Positions 36,021-46,789 of a stretch of 64,000 nucleotides of DNA are shown here, piece after piece. The stretch covers positions 496,001-560,000 of the forward strand of contig NZ_CP014281.1 in the NCBI RefSeq assembly GCF_001553195.1, written 5' to 3'. How positions within the stretch are numbered: position 1 is the first letter of the stretch; every line of letters begins with the position of its first letter. Source of the stretch: Mycoplasmopsis canis PG 14 (GTDB lineage Bacteria > Bacillota_I > Bacilli_A > Mycoplasmatales > Metamycoplasmataceae). The translations under genes and the position numbers were made by a program. Under the pieces are notes generated by a model. It saw only the letters and a list, made by a program, of their open reading frames with translations, did not search any database and was not told where the DNA came from.

Positions 36021-36149
36021 AATAACCTCTTTATATAATATTTATGAGGTATAAAAATATATTTTAATACCTAATATAATATAGTAATTATATTATAAGG
36101 TATAATGTAGTTTTTTAAAGCAATAAAAAGTTGTGAATTAGGAGGAAAA
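36021..36149. promoter_or_regulatory. Divergent promoter region (asp23-like / recO)
   Basis: A 129-base divergent spacer rich in TATAAT-like boxes on both strands; the clearest for recO is GGTATAATG (TATAAT 36101-36106). An interrupted inverted repeat GGTAT...ATACC spans about 36049-36072 and could be an operator. Confidence 0.45.
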
Positions 36150-36824
36150 ATGTCTACTAGAATATCAAAGGCTATTGTTTTGGATATTAAACTAAATGAT
36201 GATAGCAATCATATTGTAACTTTTTTTACAAGTGATGGGGTTTTAAGACTTTTAGCAACAGGTATACATAAAATTAACTCTAAAAATAAGAATAATTTGC
36301 ACTTGGGATCAATTGTTGAAATAGAGTTTTTTTCTGCGAGGCTAAAAAATAAAGTTGGTAGATTAAAAACCGTTAATATAGAAAAAATTTTTGATCTAAC
36401 TAACGTTTCAAAAATTTATTTTTTTAGCAGAATCAAAAAATTATTTTTAAATATTAAAGAACCAAATCATCTTTTTGAGCTATATTTAAGAGTTTTTGAT
36501 TTTATTAATAAAGAATACTACAACAAATTATTAACTTTTTTTTATGCACAAAGCTTGTTTTACTTCGGGATTAATCCTAGTTATGATTCATGTAGATTGT
36601 GTAACTCAAAAAGTAATTTAATTAATTTCCATTTAGAAAAAGGCGGTTTCATTTGCAATAGACATGGAGACGAAATCACTCATGAAAGTATAGAGTATTT
36701 AAATGCGATTTGAGCATCATTTCATAGTTTTAAAAAATATTTAATAATCACAGACTTTAACTTGGATTACAATATAAGAGCAAAATATATTAACATAATA
36801 AAAGAAGCCGGATATTATATCTAG
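36150..36824 (+). CDS. recO: DNA repair protein RecO
   Basis: A recombination mediator, 224 residues. It has an N-terminal OB fold (KAIVLDIKLNDDSNHIVTFFT, then GVLRLLATGIHK) and a helical domain. A partial zinc-finger motif CRLCNSKSN is seen about residue 149, and GFICNRHGD follows. GGAGG is 6 bases upstream of the ATG. One TGA Trp near the C-terminus. Confidence 0.9.
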
Positions 36825-36833
36825 CTTCTTTTA
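36801..36833. terminator. Hairpin at the ends of recO and the DUF402 gene
   Basis: AAAGAAGC/GCTTCTTT stem with a long loop that contains the recO stop codon; T-run on the plus strand. Confidence 0.55.
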
Positions 36834-36834
36834 T

Positions 36835-37503
36835 TTAGTTTTTATAATGTTTTTTTGTTTTATTAAAATTTCTCAAAGAGTTAATCATATCCGTTTCTTC
36901 ACATAAACTATTATTTTTAATACTTCTATAAGCTTCGAATTTATTGTCTGTGATTAATTTATCTTTGTGCATAATTTCAAGATAATAATCAATTATTCCA
37001 TCATTAAAAAAATATTCATTTGTGCTATATAGATCAACAATGTTTTTTACTTCATTGAGAATTTTAGATTTCATAATAGGTGTGTAATCATACCTTTTAG
37101 AATTTTCATTAAACTCTTCTTTATCAACAATCTGTAATTCTTTCGTAGGATAACTTTTTAAATCCAAATCATAGTCAATAAATTTAATTGTATTATCCTC
37201 AAAAATAGGCGCAGATGCTAAATTAGTATAATAAGATTTGCCAAGACCCACTTTAAACATTACTATCGTATTATAAAAAGCTTTTTTAGGAATAAATCAT
37301 AATGCATCATCTTTATAAGATCAACCTTTTCGACTTTTCAATGTTTCTATAACACGCGTGCCTTTTAACGATAAAACAATATGTCTTTTGTTATGGAAAA
37401 TAATTTTTGCATTTGTTCATTGACGATATAAAAAGCCATCATGTTTATATGCTTGAACATTTATCATTTTACCAACTTTTATTTCACTAAAATCTCACTC
37501 CAT
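36835..37503 (-). CDS. DUF402 domain-containing protein
   Basis: 222 residues of the DUF402/YgaC-like family. An N-terminal beta-barrel-like half (KVGKMINVQAYKHDGFLYRQW) is followed by a charged domain with FEDNTIKFIDYDLDLKSYP. Some homologs hydrolyse nucleoside tri- and diphosphates; that activity here is inference. Its ATG starts one base after the metalloprotease-lipoprotein stop, so the two are co-transcribed. Confidence 0.8.
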
Positions 37504-37504
37504 A

Positions 37505-39748
37505 TTAAATTTCCTTTATAACTACTTCATTTTCATTTTTTTCTTTTTCAACAAGGAATTTTTTGAATTTAAAGTCAGAAATATTGCTAGATCTTGCTGA
37601 TGAAACTGCTCTTTGTGTTGGTAATGTAACATCAATTTTAACTAATTCATCTTCTGTTGCTGAATTATCATTATTTTTGTCCCGTCAAAAGTGAACTGTT
37701 ACTTTTTTACCTTTAACTTCCATAAATTTATTTGTTATGTAATTTAAATAATTAGACTCGTATCCAGCATCCTTTGGATAAATTCTATTTTTGATTTGTT
37801 TTTCTCTTTCGTCAGTAACTGTAAATTTATTATTGCTATCTAGTCCGTATAATTTAGCACCTTCATCATAGTTTTTGTGACCAAAAAAATTAAAAATATT
37901 TGAATATTCAAATTTTGATCAATCGTAAATTCCTGACTCATTTTTTAAAACTATCCCATCAATTTTTCCTTTTGATCCATCATTAGTTATTACTTCATTT
38001 GGTATAAATCCTGAAAACTTAATTTTTGAAACTTTACTTCTATCTATTGAAACATTTTTTCTATCTTCAGAGGTAAATGAATTTTCGTAATATATTTGAC
38101 TTATCGTTTTACCATAACCCATTGTTTCTAGGAAATATTTATAAAATTCCACTGATCTAGATTTTGTTTTTTCTTGAGGTAATTCTTTTGTCGAAACTTC
38201 CGTTCTATAGAATGGGGTAGGATTACCAAATCTATCCAAAATAGTGTAATTCTTAACTTCTGACTCGTATCTAAATCCGCTAATATCAAAAACCGAATTC
38301 GGAAAGACTGTTGCATTGAATTTTGGTGTACCATCATATGGGTTATTTCCTACTCCATCTTGGAATCAATATTGTCTCCTGTGTGAATCAAAATTATTTA
38401 AATAAGTTTTCGATCAATCTTCAGCGTTACCTGAAGGTGAAAAAATACGCACTTCTTGACCGTCTTTATTTTTAATAAAATACCTTGTTCCGAATCAATT
38501 TATTGTAGGTTTCTTGTGTTTTTCATTCTCGTATGATTGATTTTCATCATTAATTGAAAAATAAGATTCAAAAGCATACTTAGTATATTCTCTAGGTACT
38601 AATTCCGTTAATGAAAAAGAGTACTTTAATCTTGGTTTTGTAACGGTAAATGATCCACTTGGAGATATACCCATTTCTAATGCTGGGGATGGATTTCCAA
38701 CTAAATAGTCAGGTGTTTTAAATTCATTTGATAACCTTCATATGTCGTTTAAAGTTAAATTATTATAAAGTAGTTTATTTTTATCATAAACACCAAGTGC
38801 GGATAGTGATTTTTTATCGATGTAAGCCTTTTTATTAACGTCAAAATTTAAAACTTTATAAAAATTGCTGGCAAAATATGAATTTCAAAATTGACGTGAT
38901 CCATGAGCATGATCAGAATTAGTTTGATTTGTTGAAGGAGCATAAAAAATTTCTGTTGTGGATCTTTTTTCTATATTTCTAGCAGACTCATCACTGACGT
39001 TTGCTTTAGGGTCCTCAATTAAACCTGTTTCCGCGTATGTAGTTGCTCAATGATGCATATATTCATGAAATATTGTGGGCATCATACCCCCAATTATTTC
39101 ATACATTGAAAAGCCTTTTTCCATAAATGTAGAACCATTTATAAACATTCTTCTGCTTTCTGGCATATAAAGTCCATTAGCTTTTTCATTTATTACAGCA
39201 AAATCATTAATATTTATAGACTTTAAATCTCTAACTTCGAAGCCAAACGGAACTTTTCTTTTAAACTCTTGAATAAGCATTAAAAGACCTAATCTACCTA
39301 AAAGATATCTTTTATTACCATTTTCATCTGTGTGATAGCTAAAATCTCTAAATATAATACCTGTTTCCGTGTCTTGATATTCAATAAATACCTTTTTATC
39401 ACTATCTCTTGTTTTTTCTATAATTTGATTAACATCTTTTCTTATGACAGAATTAAATTTCTCTAATGATGCTTTTTTCTCTTCTTCTGATAGACCATCA
39501 GTTAAAAATAATTCATTTTCAGTAATTGGTAAAATATCATTTAGAGTTAATTTTTCTTGCTCAATTGGAGGCTTAGGTTGAACAACAAAAGGCGGGGTTT
39601 TATCTCTTTCTGGATCATCAATTTCAGGTCCTGATATTGCTGAAATTCCATCAAATAAATTATTAAAAATACTACATGATGATGCAAAACTTGTTATTGA
39701 TAATAATGAAAATAACCCAATACTTTTAACTATTTTCTTAAATTTCAT
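37505..39748 (-). CDS. Zinc metalloprotease-like lipoprotein (HExxH)
   Basis: A 747-residue surface lipoprotein. The signal peptide ends in FASSC (Cys 25) and a Pro-rich linker follows. The conserved core contains HEYMHHW, an HExxH zinc site (His 228, Glu 229, His 232), downstream of a helix with MPTIF. The rest is large and beta-rich with no clear subdomain. It resembles the MYPU_1760-type metalloproteases of mycoplasmas. About nine Trp codons are TGA, and AGAGG precedes the start. Confidence 0.8.
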
Positions 39749-39821
39749 TTTCCCTCTTTTCTATAATATAAAATTTTACTATATTAAAAAAAATTAGTTT
39801 AATAAATTAAGAATAAAAAAA

Positions 39822-39843
39822 TAATGCAGTTTAAACTGCATTA
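39822..39843 (-). terminator. Terminator palindrome after the azoreductase gene
   Basis: A perfect 11+11 inverted repeat (TAATGCAGTTT/AAACTGCATTA) followed by a U-rich run on the minus strand. Confidence 0.7.
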
Positions 39844-39846
39844 AAA

Positions 39847-40433
39847 TTAGAATTTTTTCATTAAGTTTTCAAATTCTTCTAAACGGGTTTTTGCATATTC
39901 TTGAGGGTTAACGCCAGCAAAATTAGGCATTTTTGTTCCATTAATTTCAATAAAATTAATTGATTTTGCACCAACAAACTTGAATACTTGTTCTAATCAT
40001 TGTACTTGTAATGATTTAGTACCTTCTGCTTGAGGACCACCTTGTGAGGTTATTAAAATAACATTAAGATTATTTAATAAACCAACTGGATTTCCATCTT
40101 TTGACATTTTGTATGAAAATGTTTTATCAGCTACAGCAATACCATCAATAAAGTTTTTAACAACTGAAGGAACTGTAAAGTTAATCATTGTTGAAGATAA
40201 AACTAAAACATCAACTTCCTTTAATTTGTTAATTCACTTATCGCTATTAACCTCACCTCAGTAAGCTGGAAAAGTATTTTTGCATAATGTTAATTTACCA
40301 AACTCTGTATCATTTAAGTCGATTCTTTCAGGTTTGTTTAAAGATGAATGAAATTCATTCATAAGTGATGTAGAAAATGATGCTGTATTATTACTAAAAC
40401 TGCTCCATCTAAAAATAATACTTTTTTACTCAT
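39847..40433 (-). pseudogene. azoR: FMN-dependent NADH-azoreductase, frameshifted near the N-terminus
   Basis: A flavodoxin-fold protein of the AzoR/AcpD family. The start MSKKVLFLDG is followed by a 1-base loss near 40404. Adding one A restores the expected SSFSNNTAS, and the frame then runs to FEFENLMKKF-like C-terminus (about 195 residues). The core is readable: VLVLSSTMINFTVPSVVKNF and LITSQGGPQ. As read here the first frame stops early. It is a true pseudogene or a sequencing error. Confidence 0.75.
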
Positions 40434-40654
40434 ATTTGACCTTTCTTTGTTTTTATGAATTAAATTATGCAAAAATTATAATATTAAAAATGATTTTTTT
40501 AAAAAAATATTAAAAAATTATTAAAAATGCTGATTTTTTTAATTTTTTTAAAAATAATTGAGAAAACATAAAAAAATAAATATGAAAAAAATGTGAAAAA
40601 GAAAAATAAAATTAGTCAAGTTTTTGTACACTTTATAGCATAAAAATATCTAAA

Positions 40655-40663
40655 TGTTATAAT
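40655..40663 (+). promoter_or_regulatory. Extended -10 promoter
   Basis: TGTTATAAT (TGnTATAAT form) 24 bases upstream of the ATG of the 71-residue gene. Confidence 0.55.
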
Positions 40664-40686
40664 ATAAATATATACGGAGGTAGTTT

Positions 40687-40902
40687 ATGTACAAATACAA
40701 AGCTAAATTATTATCAAATAGCGAGATTATCGCAAAAGCTAACACTTTAGAAGAGTTAGAAGGATTAATAAAAGGATTCCGTCGTGGACAAAAACACGGT
40801 GTTCATACTCAAGGAAATGAAAAAATTGAAATTATTCATATCGAAAGAGATCACTTGAGAGGTGAGCATCACTCCAAAGAAGTATTAATTAAAGTTGTGT
40901 AA
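40687..40902 (+). CDS. Small conserved mycoplasma protein, function unknown
   Basis: 71 residues with a basic, His-rich middle and end (RRGQKHGVHTQGNEKIE, IERDHLRGEHHSKEV). The pattern of hydrophobic strands around it suggests a small alpha/beta fold. It has its own promoter, a strong GGAGG and its own terminator, so it is well expressed as a single gene. It looks like a small protein family seen in several mycoplasmas (MAG6790-like); function unknown. Confidence 0.75.
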   Translation: MYKYKAKLLSNSEIIAKANTLEELEGLIKGFRRGQKHGVHTQGNEKIEIIHIERDHLRGEHHSKEVLIKVV

Positions 40903-40906
40903 CTAA

Positions 40907-40943
40907 AAAAACCAAGATTTATTAGCATTTTCTTGGTTTTTTT
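40907..40943 (+). terminator. Terminator after the 71-residue gene
   Basis: A 10-bp stem AAAACCAAGA/TCTTGGTTTT with a 13-base loop and T-run. Confidence 0.75.
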
Positions 40944-41033
40944 ATAAAATTTATTTAAAGATATTTATATTTTTAATTAATTAAAAAATATATCTTTTTT
41001 AAGAATTTAAAAAGAGTCAAAAAGGAATTTATT

Positions 41034-42224
41034 ATGAAAAAAGTTTTAGTAATCAATGCAGGAAGCAGCTCAATTAAAATGAGTCTATTTACAAAAGATA
41101 ATTTTGATTTAATAGCAAGTGGAATTGCAGAAAGAATAACATTATCTGAAGGTAATCTAAGTATTAAATTTAATGATAAAAAATACGAAAAAGTATTGCC
41201 TTTACCAACGCATGAAGAAGCTGTGAAAGAAATGTATAATCTTATGGTTGAAATTAATTTATTGAAATCAAAAGAAGAAATCGAAAATATTGGATTTAGA
41301 ATTGTTCAAGGTGCAGACTATATTAAATCAACCTCAAAAATTGACGATAGCGTTATAGAAATAATTGATAAATGTTCAATTTATGCCCCATTACACAATC
41401 CTGGAGCATTGCAATCTATTCTAGGTTTTAAGAAAGTATTTCCAAATGCTAGATTATCAGCTGACTTTGATACAGCTTTCCATACAACGATCGAAAAAGT
41501 AAATTATACATATGCAATTAATAAAGATTTAACTAAAGAACTAAATATTAAAAAGTTTGGTGCACACGGAATTAGTCATCAATTCATAACCGAAAAACTA
41601 CAAGAAATTACCAATAAACAAAAAGTGACATTTGTAAATTTACACTTAGGAAACGGCGGAAGTCTATGCGCTATTAAAGATTCAAAATCAATTGATACAA
41701 CAATGGGATTAACACCTCTTGCTGGTATAATGATGGGAACTAGAAGTGGAGATATTGATCCATCAATACACCAATTTGTTATGAAGTCTAAAAATATTAA
41801 CATTGACGAATTTACAGACCTATTAAATAAAAAGAGTGGTTTATTAGGTGTATCAGGTGTATCTAGTGATATGAGAGATATAAGAAAAGCTGCTGAAGAA
41901 GGTAATCAAGATGCAATTTTTGCATTGGATCTTTATGCTCAAAAAATAGCTGATTATACTGCTCTTTATTTTAATAAAGTTGGCGGAAAGATTGACGCAA
42001 TCGTTTTCACAGCAGGAATTGGAGAGAATGTTCCTTTAATAAGAGAAAAAATTGTAAATAAATTACATTTTAGAAACATTAAGATTGATCAAAATATAAA
42101 TTTAGGCCCAATAGCTGAATATCAATTAATTTCGACTCCTGATAGTGAAATTCCTGTTTATGTTATTAGGACTAATGAGGAATTAGTTATTGCAAGAAAT
42201 TCCGTAAATATTTATAAAAAGTAA
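41034..42224 (+). CDS. ackA: Acetate kinase
   Basis: Makes ATP from acetyl phosphate, 396 residues. It has VLVINAGSSSIKMSLF at the start, KFGAHGISHQFI, VNLHLGNGGSLCAI and the ATPase-fold FTAGIGENVPLIRE. AAAGGA precedes the ATG. Its TAA overlaps the coaD ATG by one base. No pta gene is nearby. Confidence 0.97.
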   Translation: MKKVLVINAGSSSIKMSLFTKDNFDLIASGIAERITLSEGNLSIKFNDKKYEKVLPLPTHEEAVKEMYNLMVEINLLKSKEEIENIGFRIVQGADYIKSTSKIDDSVIEIIDKCSIYAPLHNPGALQSILGFKKVFPNARLSADFDTAFHTTIEKVNYTYAINKDLTKELNIKKFGAHGISHQFITEKLQEITNKQKVTFVNLHLGNGGSLCAIKDSKSIDTTMGLTPLAGIMMGTRSGDIDPSIHQFVMKSKNINIDEFTDLLNKKSGLLGVSGVSSDMRDIRKAAEEGNQDAIFALDLYAQKIADYTALYFNKVGGKIDAIVFTAGIGENVPLIREKIVNKLHFRNIKIDQNINLGPIAEYQLISTPDSEIPVYVIRTNEELVIARNSVNIYKK

Positions 42225-42655
42225 TGCAAAAGGTAAAAAAAGCAATTTATCCAGGATCTTTTAACCCTTTCCATTCAGGACACAAAGAGGTGTTAAAGAA
42301 AGCTCTAAAAATATTTGATGAGATATATATTCTTGTTGCTCAAAATCCGGATAAAGAGAAAAATGATATAAAACAAAACATTAAAAATATTAAGCTACAA
42401 ATCAATGAATTACAAAATGTTTTCATAATTGAAAACCACAAAAATAAACTAACTGCAGACATAGCTAAAGAAATGAACATTAATTTTTTGATTAGATCAG
42501 CCAGAAATAATGCAGATTATAGTTACGAGTTTCAATTAGCTAGTATAAATAAAAGTATTAATAACAAACTTGAAACTATTTTAATTATTCCTGATAATCA
42601 ATTTTTGAAATACTCATCAACCGAAATTAGAAAAATAAAGGAGAAAAATGTTTAA
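42224..42655 (+). CDS. coaD: Phosphopantetheine adenylyltransferase
   Basis: Fourth step of CoA synthesis, 143 residues. It has the nucleotidyltransferase YPGSFNPFHSGHKEVLKKA (HxGH) and the C-terminal YSSTEIR motif (family: SSSxIR). FLIRSARNNADYSYEFQLA matches the family RGLR...D..YE core. It overlaps ackA by 1 base and engB by 8. Confidence 0.93.
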   Translation: MQKVKKAIYPGSFNPFHSGHKEVLKKALKIFDEIYILVAQNPDKEKNDIKQNIKNIKLQINELQNVFIIENHKNKLTADIAKEMNINFLIRSARNNADYSYEFQLASINKSINNKLETILIIPDNQFLKYSSTEIRKIKEKNV

Positions 42656-43238
42656 ATTTGTTAAATCAGCAACAAACGAATCCAATTGATACAACCACCC
42701 TAATTATGAGGTTGCATTTTGAGGGAGATCTAATGTTGGCAAGAGTAGCTTAATTAATTCTATTGTTTCTAATAAGAAAATGGCTAGAGTTTCAAAAACT
42801 CCAGGTAGAACTCAATTAATAAATTATTTCGAAAACGAGAACGGTGCTGTATTAGTTGACTTACCAGGTTACGGTTACGCAAGGGTTTCTATAGAGCAAT
42901 CAAAAAAAATGATGTTAATGGTTGAAAACTATTTAGAAAATAGGAAAAATTTAAAATGCCTTTATCTTTTAATTGATTCTAGGCACGGCGTAACTAAAAA
43001 TGATCACATAGTTATAGAATATTTACTTAGTATAGAAATTCCTTTTATTATTGTATATACAAAAGCAGATAAATTAAAACAAAAAGATAGAGCAAATTTA
43101 TTGAAATCAATCAAACAATCTCAGGAAAACTATGGATTTTTAAAATATTTTGTCGTATCATCCGAAAATTTTTCGGGTATAAATGAGCTAATTATTAATA
43201 TTAACGAGAATTTCGAAGGGAGCGAAAATGAAAAATAA
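42648..43238 (+). CDS. engB: Ribosome biogenesis GTPase YsxC/EngB
   Basis: A GTPase for 50S assembly, 196 residues. It has G1 GRSNVGKSSLIN, TPGRTQ (G2), DLPGYGYA (G3), TKADK (G4) and VSSEN (G5). Trp codons in the first 30 residues are TGA, so the start is the ATG at 42648, with AAAGGAGA upstream in the end of coaD. Confidence 0.96.
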
Positions 43239-44145
43239 AATAATCAAATTTGGTTTTCTTATTTTATTAACCTCATTCATATCTGCCTCAATTATTGGTG
43301 GATTGGTTATTTCTAAAAAGAATATCGACAAGAAGGTTGTAGGTACCGAAAATAACAATAATAAGTTAGAAGAAAAAAAGAATAATTATATTGAGAAAGA
43401 TGAAATAAGTCAGTTCAAATTAGAAACTGGTAAATTAGATAAAAAAGAAGTATTTGCAAGTAAGTACGCAAATAACCCTACATTTATAAAATCTTCTTTT
43501 AATACACCACGTGGTGATTCATCTTTTTGAAAAAACCAATTAATTTTTTCTAGAATTTTGCAACAGAATGAGTTAAATAAAGACAAATTGTTTGGTCTAA
43601 ATCATCCAAAAAATATTATTCTTAATAAATTCACTGATAAATTCAAAATTTCATTTAATTCTTACGCAAATGATCTTGAGGGAATTTTATACTTAAAGGT
43701 AACTTTTACTCCTAAAGATTCAACAAAGCTTAGTGATCAATTTGAGCATATTTTTAGTTTAAACGGATTTAAAAAATACAATGAAAACGATTTTAGCGAA
43801 GGAATGTTTATTAAAAATATAAATATAAATAAAGAAAATATTAAACAATTTAATAATTTTAATGCATTTATAGATGAATATAATAAAGCAAATAGTCAAG
43901 GAGAAGAGAAAAAAAGCGAATTTATAAATAAAATGTTTTCTTCTTTTGATTCTTCTCCAACCGCTTCTTTAGATTCAAAAAGTATCAATTTAGAGTTTGA
44001 TAAAGCAAATAATAAAATTATATTTAAGTCAATATTAAAAGCGCTAATAAATGCTTCAACAGAAAAGGATTTGAACAAAATTATTTCTAAAGAAACTAGT
44101 ATAGAAGCTAAATTTGAAATTACTTATCCTTCTAATAATTCTTAA
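43228..44145 (+). CDS. Membrane-anchored hypothetical protein
   Basis: 305 residues. One N-terminal hydrophobic segment (IIKFGFLILLTSFISASIIGG, residues about 5-25) has no lipobox Cys. The rest is hydrophilic and Asn/Lys/Ser rich and probably faces outside. No known domain is seen. It overlaps engB by 11 bases and is followed by a terminator, so it ends the ackA-coaD-engB run. Confidence 0.75.
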
Positions 44146-44154
44146 ATTAAATAA

Positions 44155-44180
44155 AAAAATATCCGAACTCGGATATTTTT
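44155..44180. terminator. Terminator between convergent genes at 44.1 kb
   Basis: An 11-bp stem AAAAATATCCG/CGGATATTTTT with a 4-base loop, usable in both directions. Confidence 0.8.
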
Positions 44181-44192
44181 TCAATATGGTTT

Positions 44193-44705
44193 TTATACTT
44201 TAACTAGTGAAATAATTTCGATATTTTTACCGATCAATTCTCTGCCCTTTAGTTCTGAAAGTTCTAATAAAACTATTACCTTTGTAACTTCAACTCCTTG
44301 TGATTCCAAGAGTTTAATTATAGCCTTTGTTGTTCCTCCAGTAGCTAAAACATCATCAACAATAACTGCTTTTTGTCCTGTTTTAACAAATCCTTTTTGA
44401 ATTTCAAGAATATTAGAACCATATTCTAAATCATATGACATAGAAATAACTTCTCCAGGTAATTTATGAGGTTTTCTTACCATGATAAAGGGTTTTTTCA
44501 AGAAAGCTGCTGCTGGAGTCCCAAATAGGAATCCTCTTGCATCAGGACCAACTATAATATCCGCATCTTTTGCGTTATCGACAATTTTATTTATTGTATA
44601 ATTCAATGCCTCACCATTAGCAAGTAAAGGGGAAATATCCTTAAAAATTATTCCTTTTTTTGGAAAGTCCTTTACATCTCTTATTAATTTGCTTATATCC
44701 ATCAT
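44193..44705 (-). CDS. apt: Adenine phosphoribosyltransferase
   Basis: Salvages adenine to AMP, 170 residues. It has IIVGPDARGFLFG, MVRKPHKLPGE and the PRPP loop AVIVDDVLATGGTTKA. The first two codons are both ATG (44705 or 44702). It starts 9 bases after the infB stop and is probably in the nusA-infB operon. Confidence 0.96.
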   Translation of the reverse strand: MMDISKLIRDVKDFPKKGIIFKDISPLLANGEALNYTINKIVDNAKDADIIVGPDARGFLFGTPAAAFLKKPFIMVRKPHKLPGEVISMSYDLEYGSNILEIQKGFVKTGQKAVIVDDVLATGGTTKAIIKLLESQGVEVTKVIVLLELSELKGRELIGKNIEIISLVKV

Positions 44706-44714
44706 TAACTGTCC

Positions 44715-46520
44715 TTAATTTATTCTTACATTTTCATAAAATTCTATAACATCATCTTCTTCAATGTCATTAAAGTCTTTAATGTGTGTTCCAAAATCTT
44801 TACCTTTAACAACCTCTTTAACATCATTAAGTTCTCTACGCAAACTATCAATTAATCCTTCATGAATTAATTTACCTCGTCTATATACTTTTACTTTTGC
44901 ACCAGATTTTGCAACACCAGAATCCATTAAACAACCAGCAATCTTTCCCACTTTTGAGTAGAAAAATACTTTAATAATGTGTGCATCTCCTGTTTTTCTT
45001 TCTTCATAAATAGGAGCTTTTTCACCGTCTAAAAAGTTTTGACAATCCTCAATAATCTTATATATAACATCATGTTCAATTAAGCTGATTCCTTGAGATG
45101 AAGCATTTTGTTTTATTGCTGCAGGAGTTTTTATATTAAATACAAAAATAATTGCGTTTGAAGCCTGTGCAAGCAAGATATCATTACCATTAACTTGTCC
45201 TGCGCTTGCAGAAATAACTTTTATTATCGCATCAGAATTTTCTAAACCGTTAATTTGCCCCTTAATTGCTTCGCTAGTTCCATGCACATCACTTTTAACT
45301 ATTACGTTGATAACCTTCTTGCCATCTGCATTTAAAGCTGTTAATGATTTATCATGCAATAAATTCATTTTATCAGATACAGCTTTTTCATTTGCGAGTT
45401 TTTTAGCAAATTTTTCATCATTGAAACCAACAAACTTATCTCCAGCATCAGGAGCATAGTTTAACCCTGTAATAATAGCTGGTGAACCAGGAATAACTTT
45501 ATCAATTGGATTTCCTTGTGAATCGGTTAAAGTTCTGATTCTTCCGTATTTTGAACCTGCAACTATAAAATCACCTTTCATTAATGTTCCGTTTTCAACA
45601 ATAACCGTTGAAACTGCACCTGCACCTTTATCGATTCTAGATTCTATAATGGTACCAATAGGATATCTATTAGGGTTAGCTTTTAAATCCATTAATTCAG
45701 CTAAAAGAGTAATTGAGTCAAATAAATCTGTTATTCCTTGACCATTAATTGCTGAACCATAAACAATTTGTGTGTCACCACCGTATTCTTCGATAACCAC
45801 TTCTGATTCGGCTAATTCACCTTTTAATCTGTCTAAATCTTTGTTTGGTTTATCCATTTTATTTACAAATACAATAAGTGGAACATTAGCCGCTTTTGCA
45901 TGAATAATAGCCTCTTTTGTTTGTGGCATAACACCATCATCTGCAGCAACTACTAATATTATAATGTCTGTAACTTTTGCACCTCTAGCACGCATTTTTG
46001 TAAATGCTTCATGACCAGGGGTATCTAAAAATGTTATTTTACTATTTTTATGAGATATTTGATAAGCACCTGTGTGTTGTGTAATACCACTTGATTCAGT
46101 TGAAACAATATTTGAATTTCTTATTTTGTCAATTAATGTTGTTTTACCATGGTCAACGTGTCCCATTACTGCTATTATAGGATATCTTTTAACCAAGTCT
46201 TTTTCATTATCTTCAAAGTAAACTTCGTCCAAGAAATTTGAACCATCTACGTTTGTTTCTTTTTTAAAATCGTACCCATTCTCAATGCATAATTCAGCAA
46301 TTTCTTCCTCATCAAGAATGTGGTTTAAATTATACATTTTTCCTTTTAAGAAAAATTTCTTAATTATATCATTGGCATTAATTTTTGTTAATTGTGAAAA
46401 ATCGCTAATAGACATTTTTCCAGTAAAAACAAAAATACCATCTTTTAATTCTGTTTTTGTAGTTTGTAATTGATCTTTTATATCTTGAACATTACTTATT
46501 CTTGAATTTTTTTTGCTCAT
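44715..46520 (-). CDS. infB: Translation initiation factor IF-2
   Basis: A 601-residue GTPase that brings fMet-tRNA to the ribosome, without the long N-terminal extension of E. coli IF-2. It has an N-terminal IF2_N-like segment ([14 protein letters not shown]), G1 GHVDHGKTT (about 125-133), DTPGHEAF (G3), NKMDKP (G4) and the IF2-specific RRGKLIHEG near the C-terminus. It overlaps ylxR. Confidence 0.97.
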   Translation of the reverse strand: MSKKNSRISNVQDIKDQLQTTKTELKDGIFVFTGKMSISDFSQLTKINANDIIKKFFLKGKMYNLNHILDEEEIAELCIENGYDFKKETNVDGSNFLDEVYFEDNEKDLVKRYPIIAVMGHVDHGKTTLIDKIRNSNIVSTESSGITQHTGAYQISHKNSKITFLDTPGHEAFTKMRARGAKVTDIIILVVAADDGVMPQTKEAIIHAKAANVPLIVFVNKMDKPNKDLDRLKGELAESEVVIEEYGGDTQIVYGSAINGQGITDLFDSITLLAELMDLKANPNRYPIGTIIESRIDKGAGAVSTVIVENGTLMKGDFIVAGSKYGRIRTLTDSQGNPIDKVIPGSPAIITGLNYAPDAGDKFVGFNDEKFAKKLANEKAVSDKMNLLHDKSLTALNADGKKVINVIVKSDVHGTSEAIKGQINGLENSDAIIKVISASAGQVNGNDILLAQASNAIIFVFNIKTPAAIKQNASSQGISLIEHDVIYKIIEDCQNFLDGEKAPIYEERKTGDAHIIKVFFYSKVGKIAGCLMDSGVAKSGAKVKVYRRGKLIHEGLIDSLRRELNDVKEVVKGKDFGTHIKDFNDIEEDDVIEFYENVRIN

Positions 46521-46789
46521 AAATACTCCTTTAGTTCTTTATCAAGTTTTTCATAAGTTTCAGAACTAACATTAGTTCTAAAGGCCCTATTTAAAGCTCT
46601 AATTTTTATTAACTTTAACCAATTTTCTTCGCTAGGTATAAAGTAAGCGCCTCTGCCTTTTTTATTTTTATCTCAATCAATAGATACTGAATTATTGTCT
46701 TTTTTAAAGTCAAATCTTATCAAAAAAGATACATCGATTATTTCATTAGTTACTATACATTTTCTTTTTAAATTATTTTCAATCTTCAT
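46496..46789 (-). CDS. ylxR: YlxR family protein (RnpM-like)
   Basis: 97 residues lying between nusA and infB, the standard place for ylxR. It has KRKCIVTNEIID at the start (family: RMCxxCR), then FIPSEENWLKL and a GRGAYF motif. In Bacillus the homolog binds RNase P RNA; that role here is inference. It overlaps nusA by 17 bases and infB by 25. Two Trp are TGA. Confidence 0.82.
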
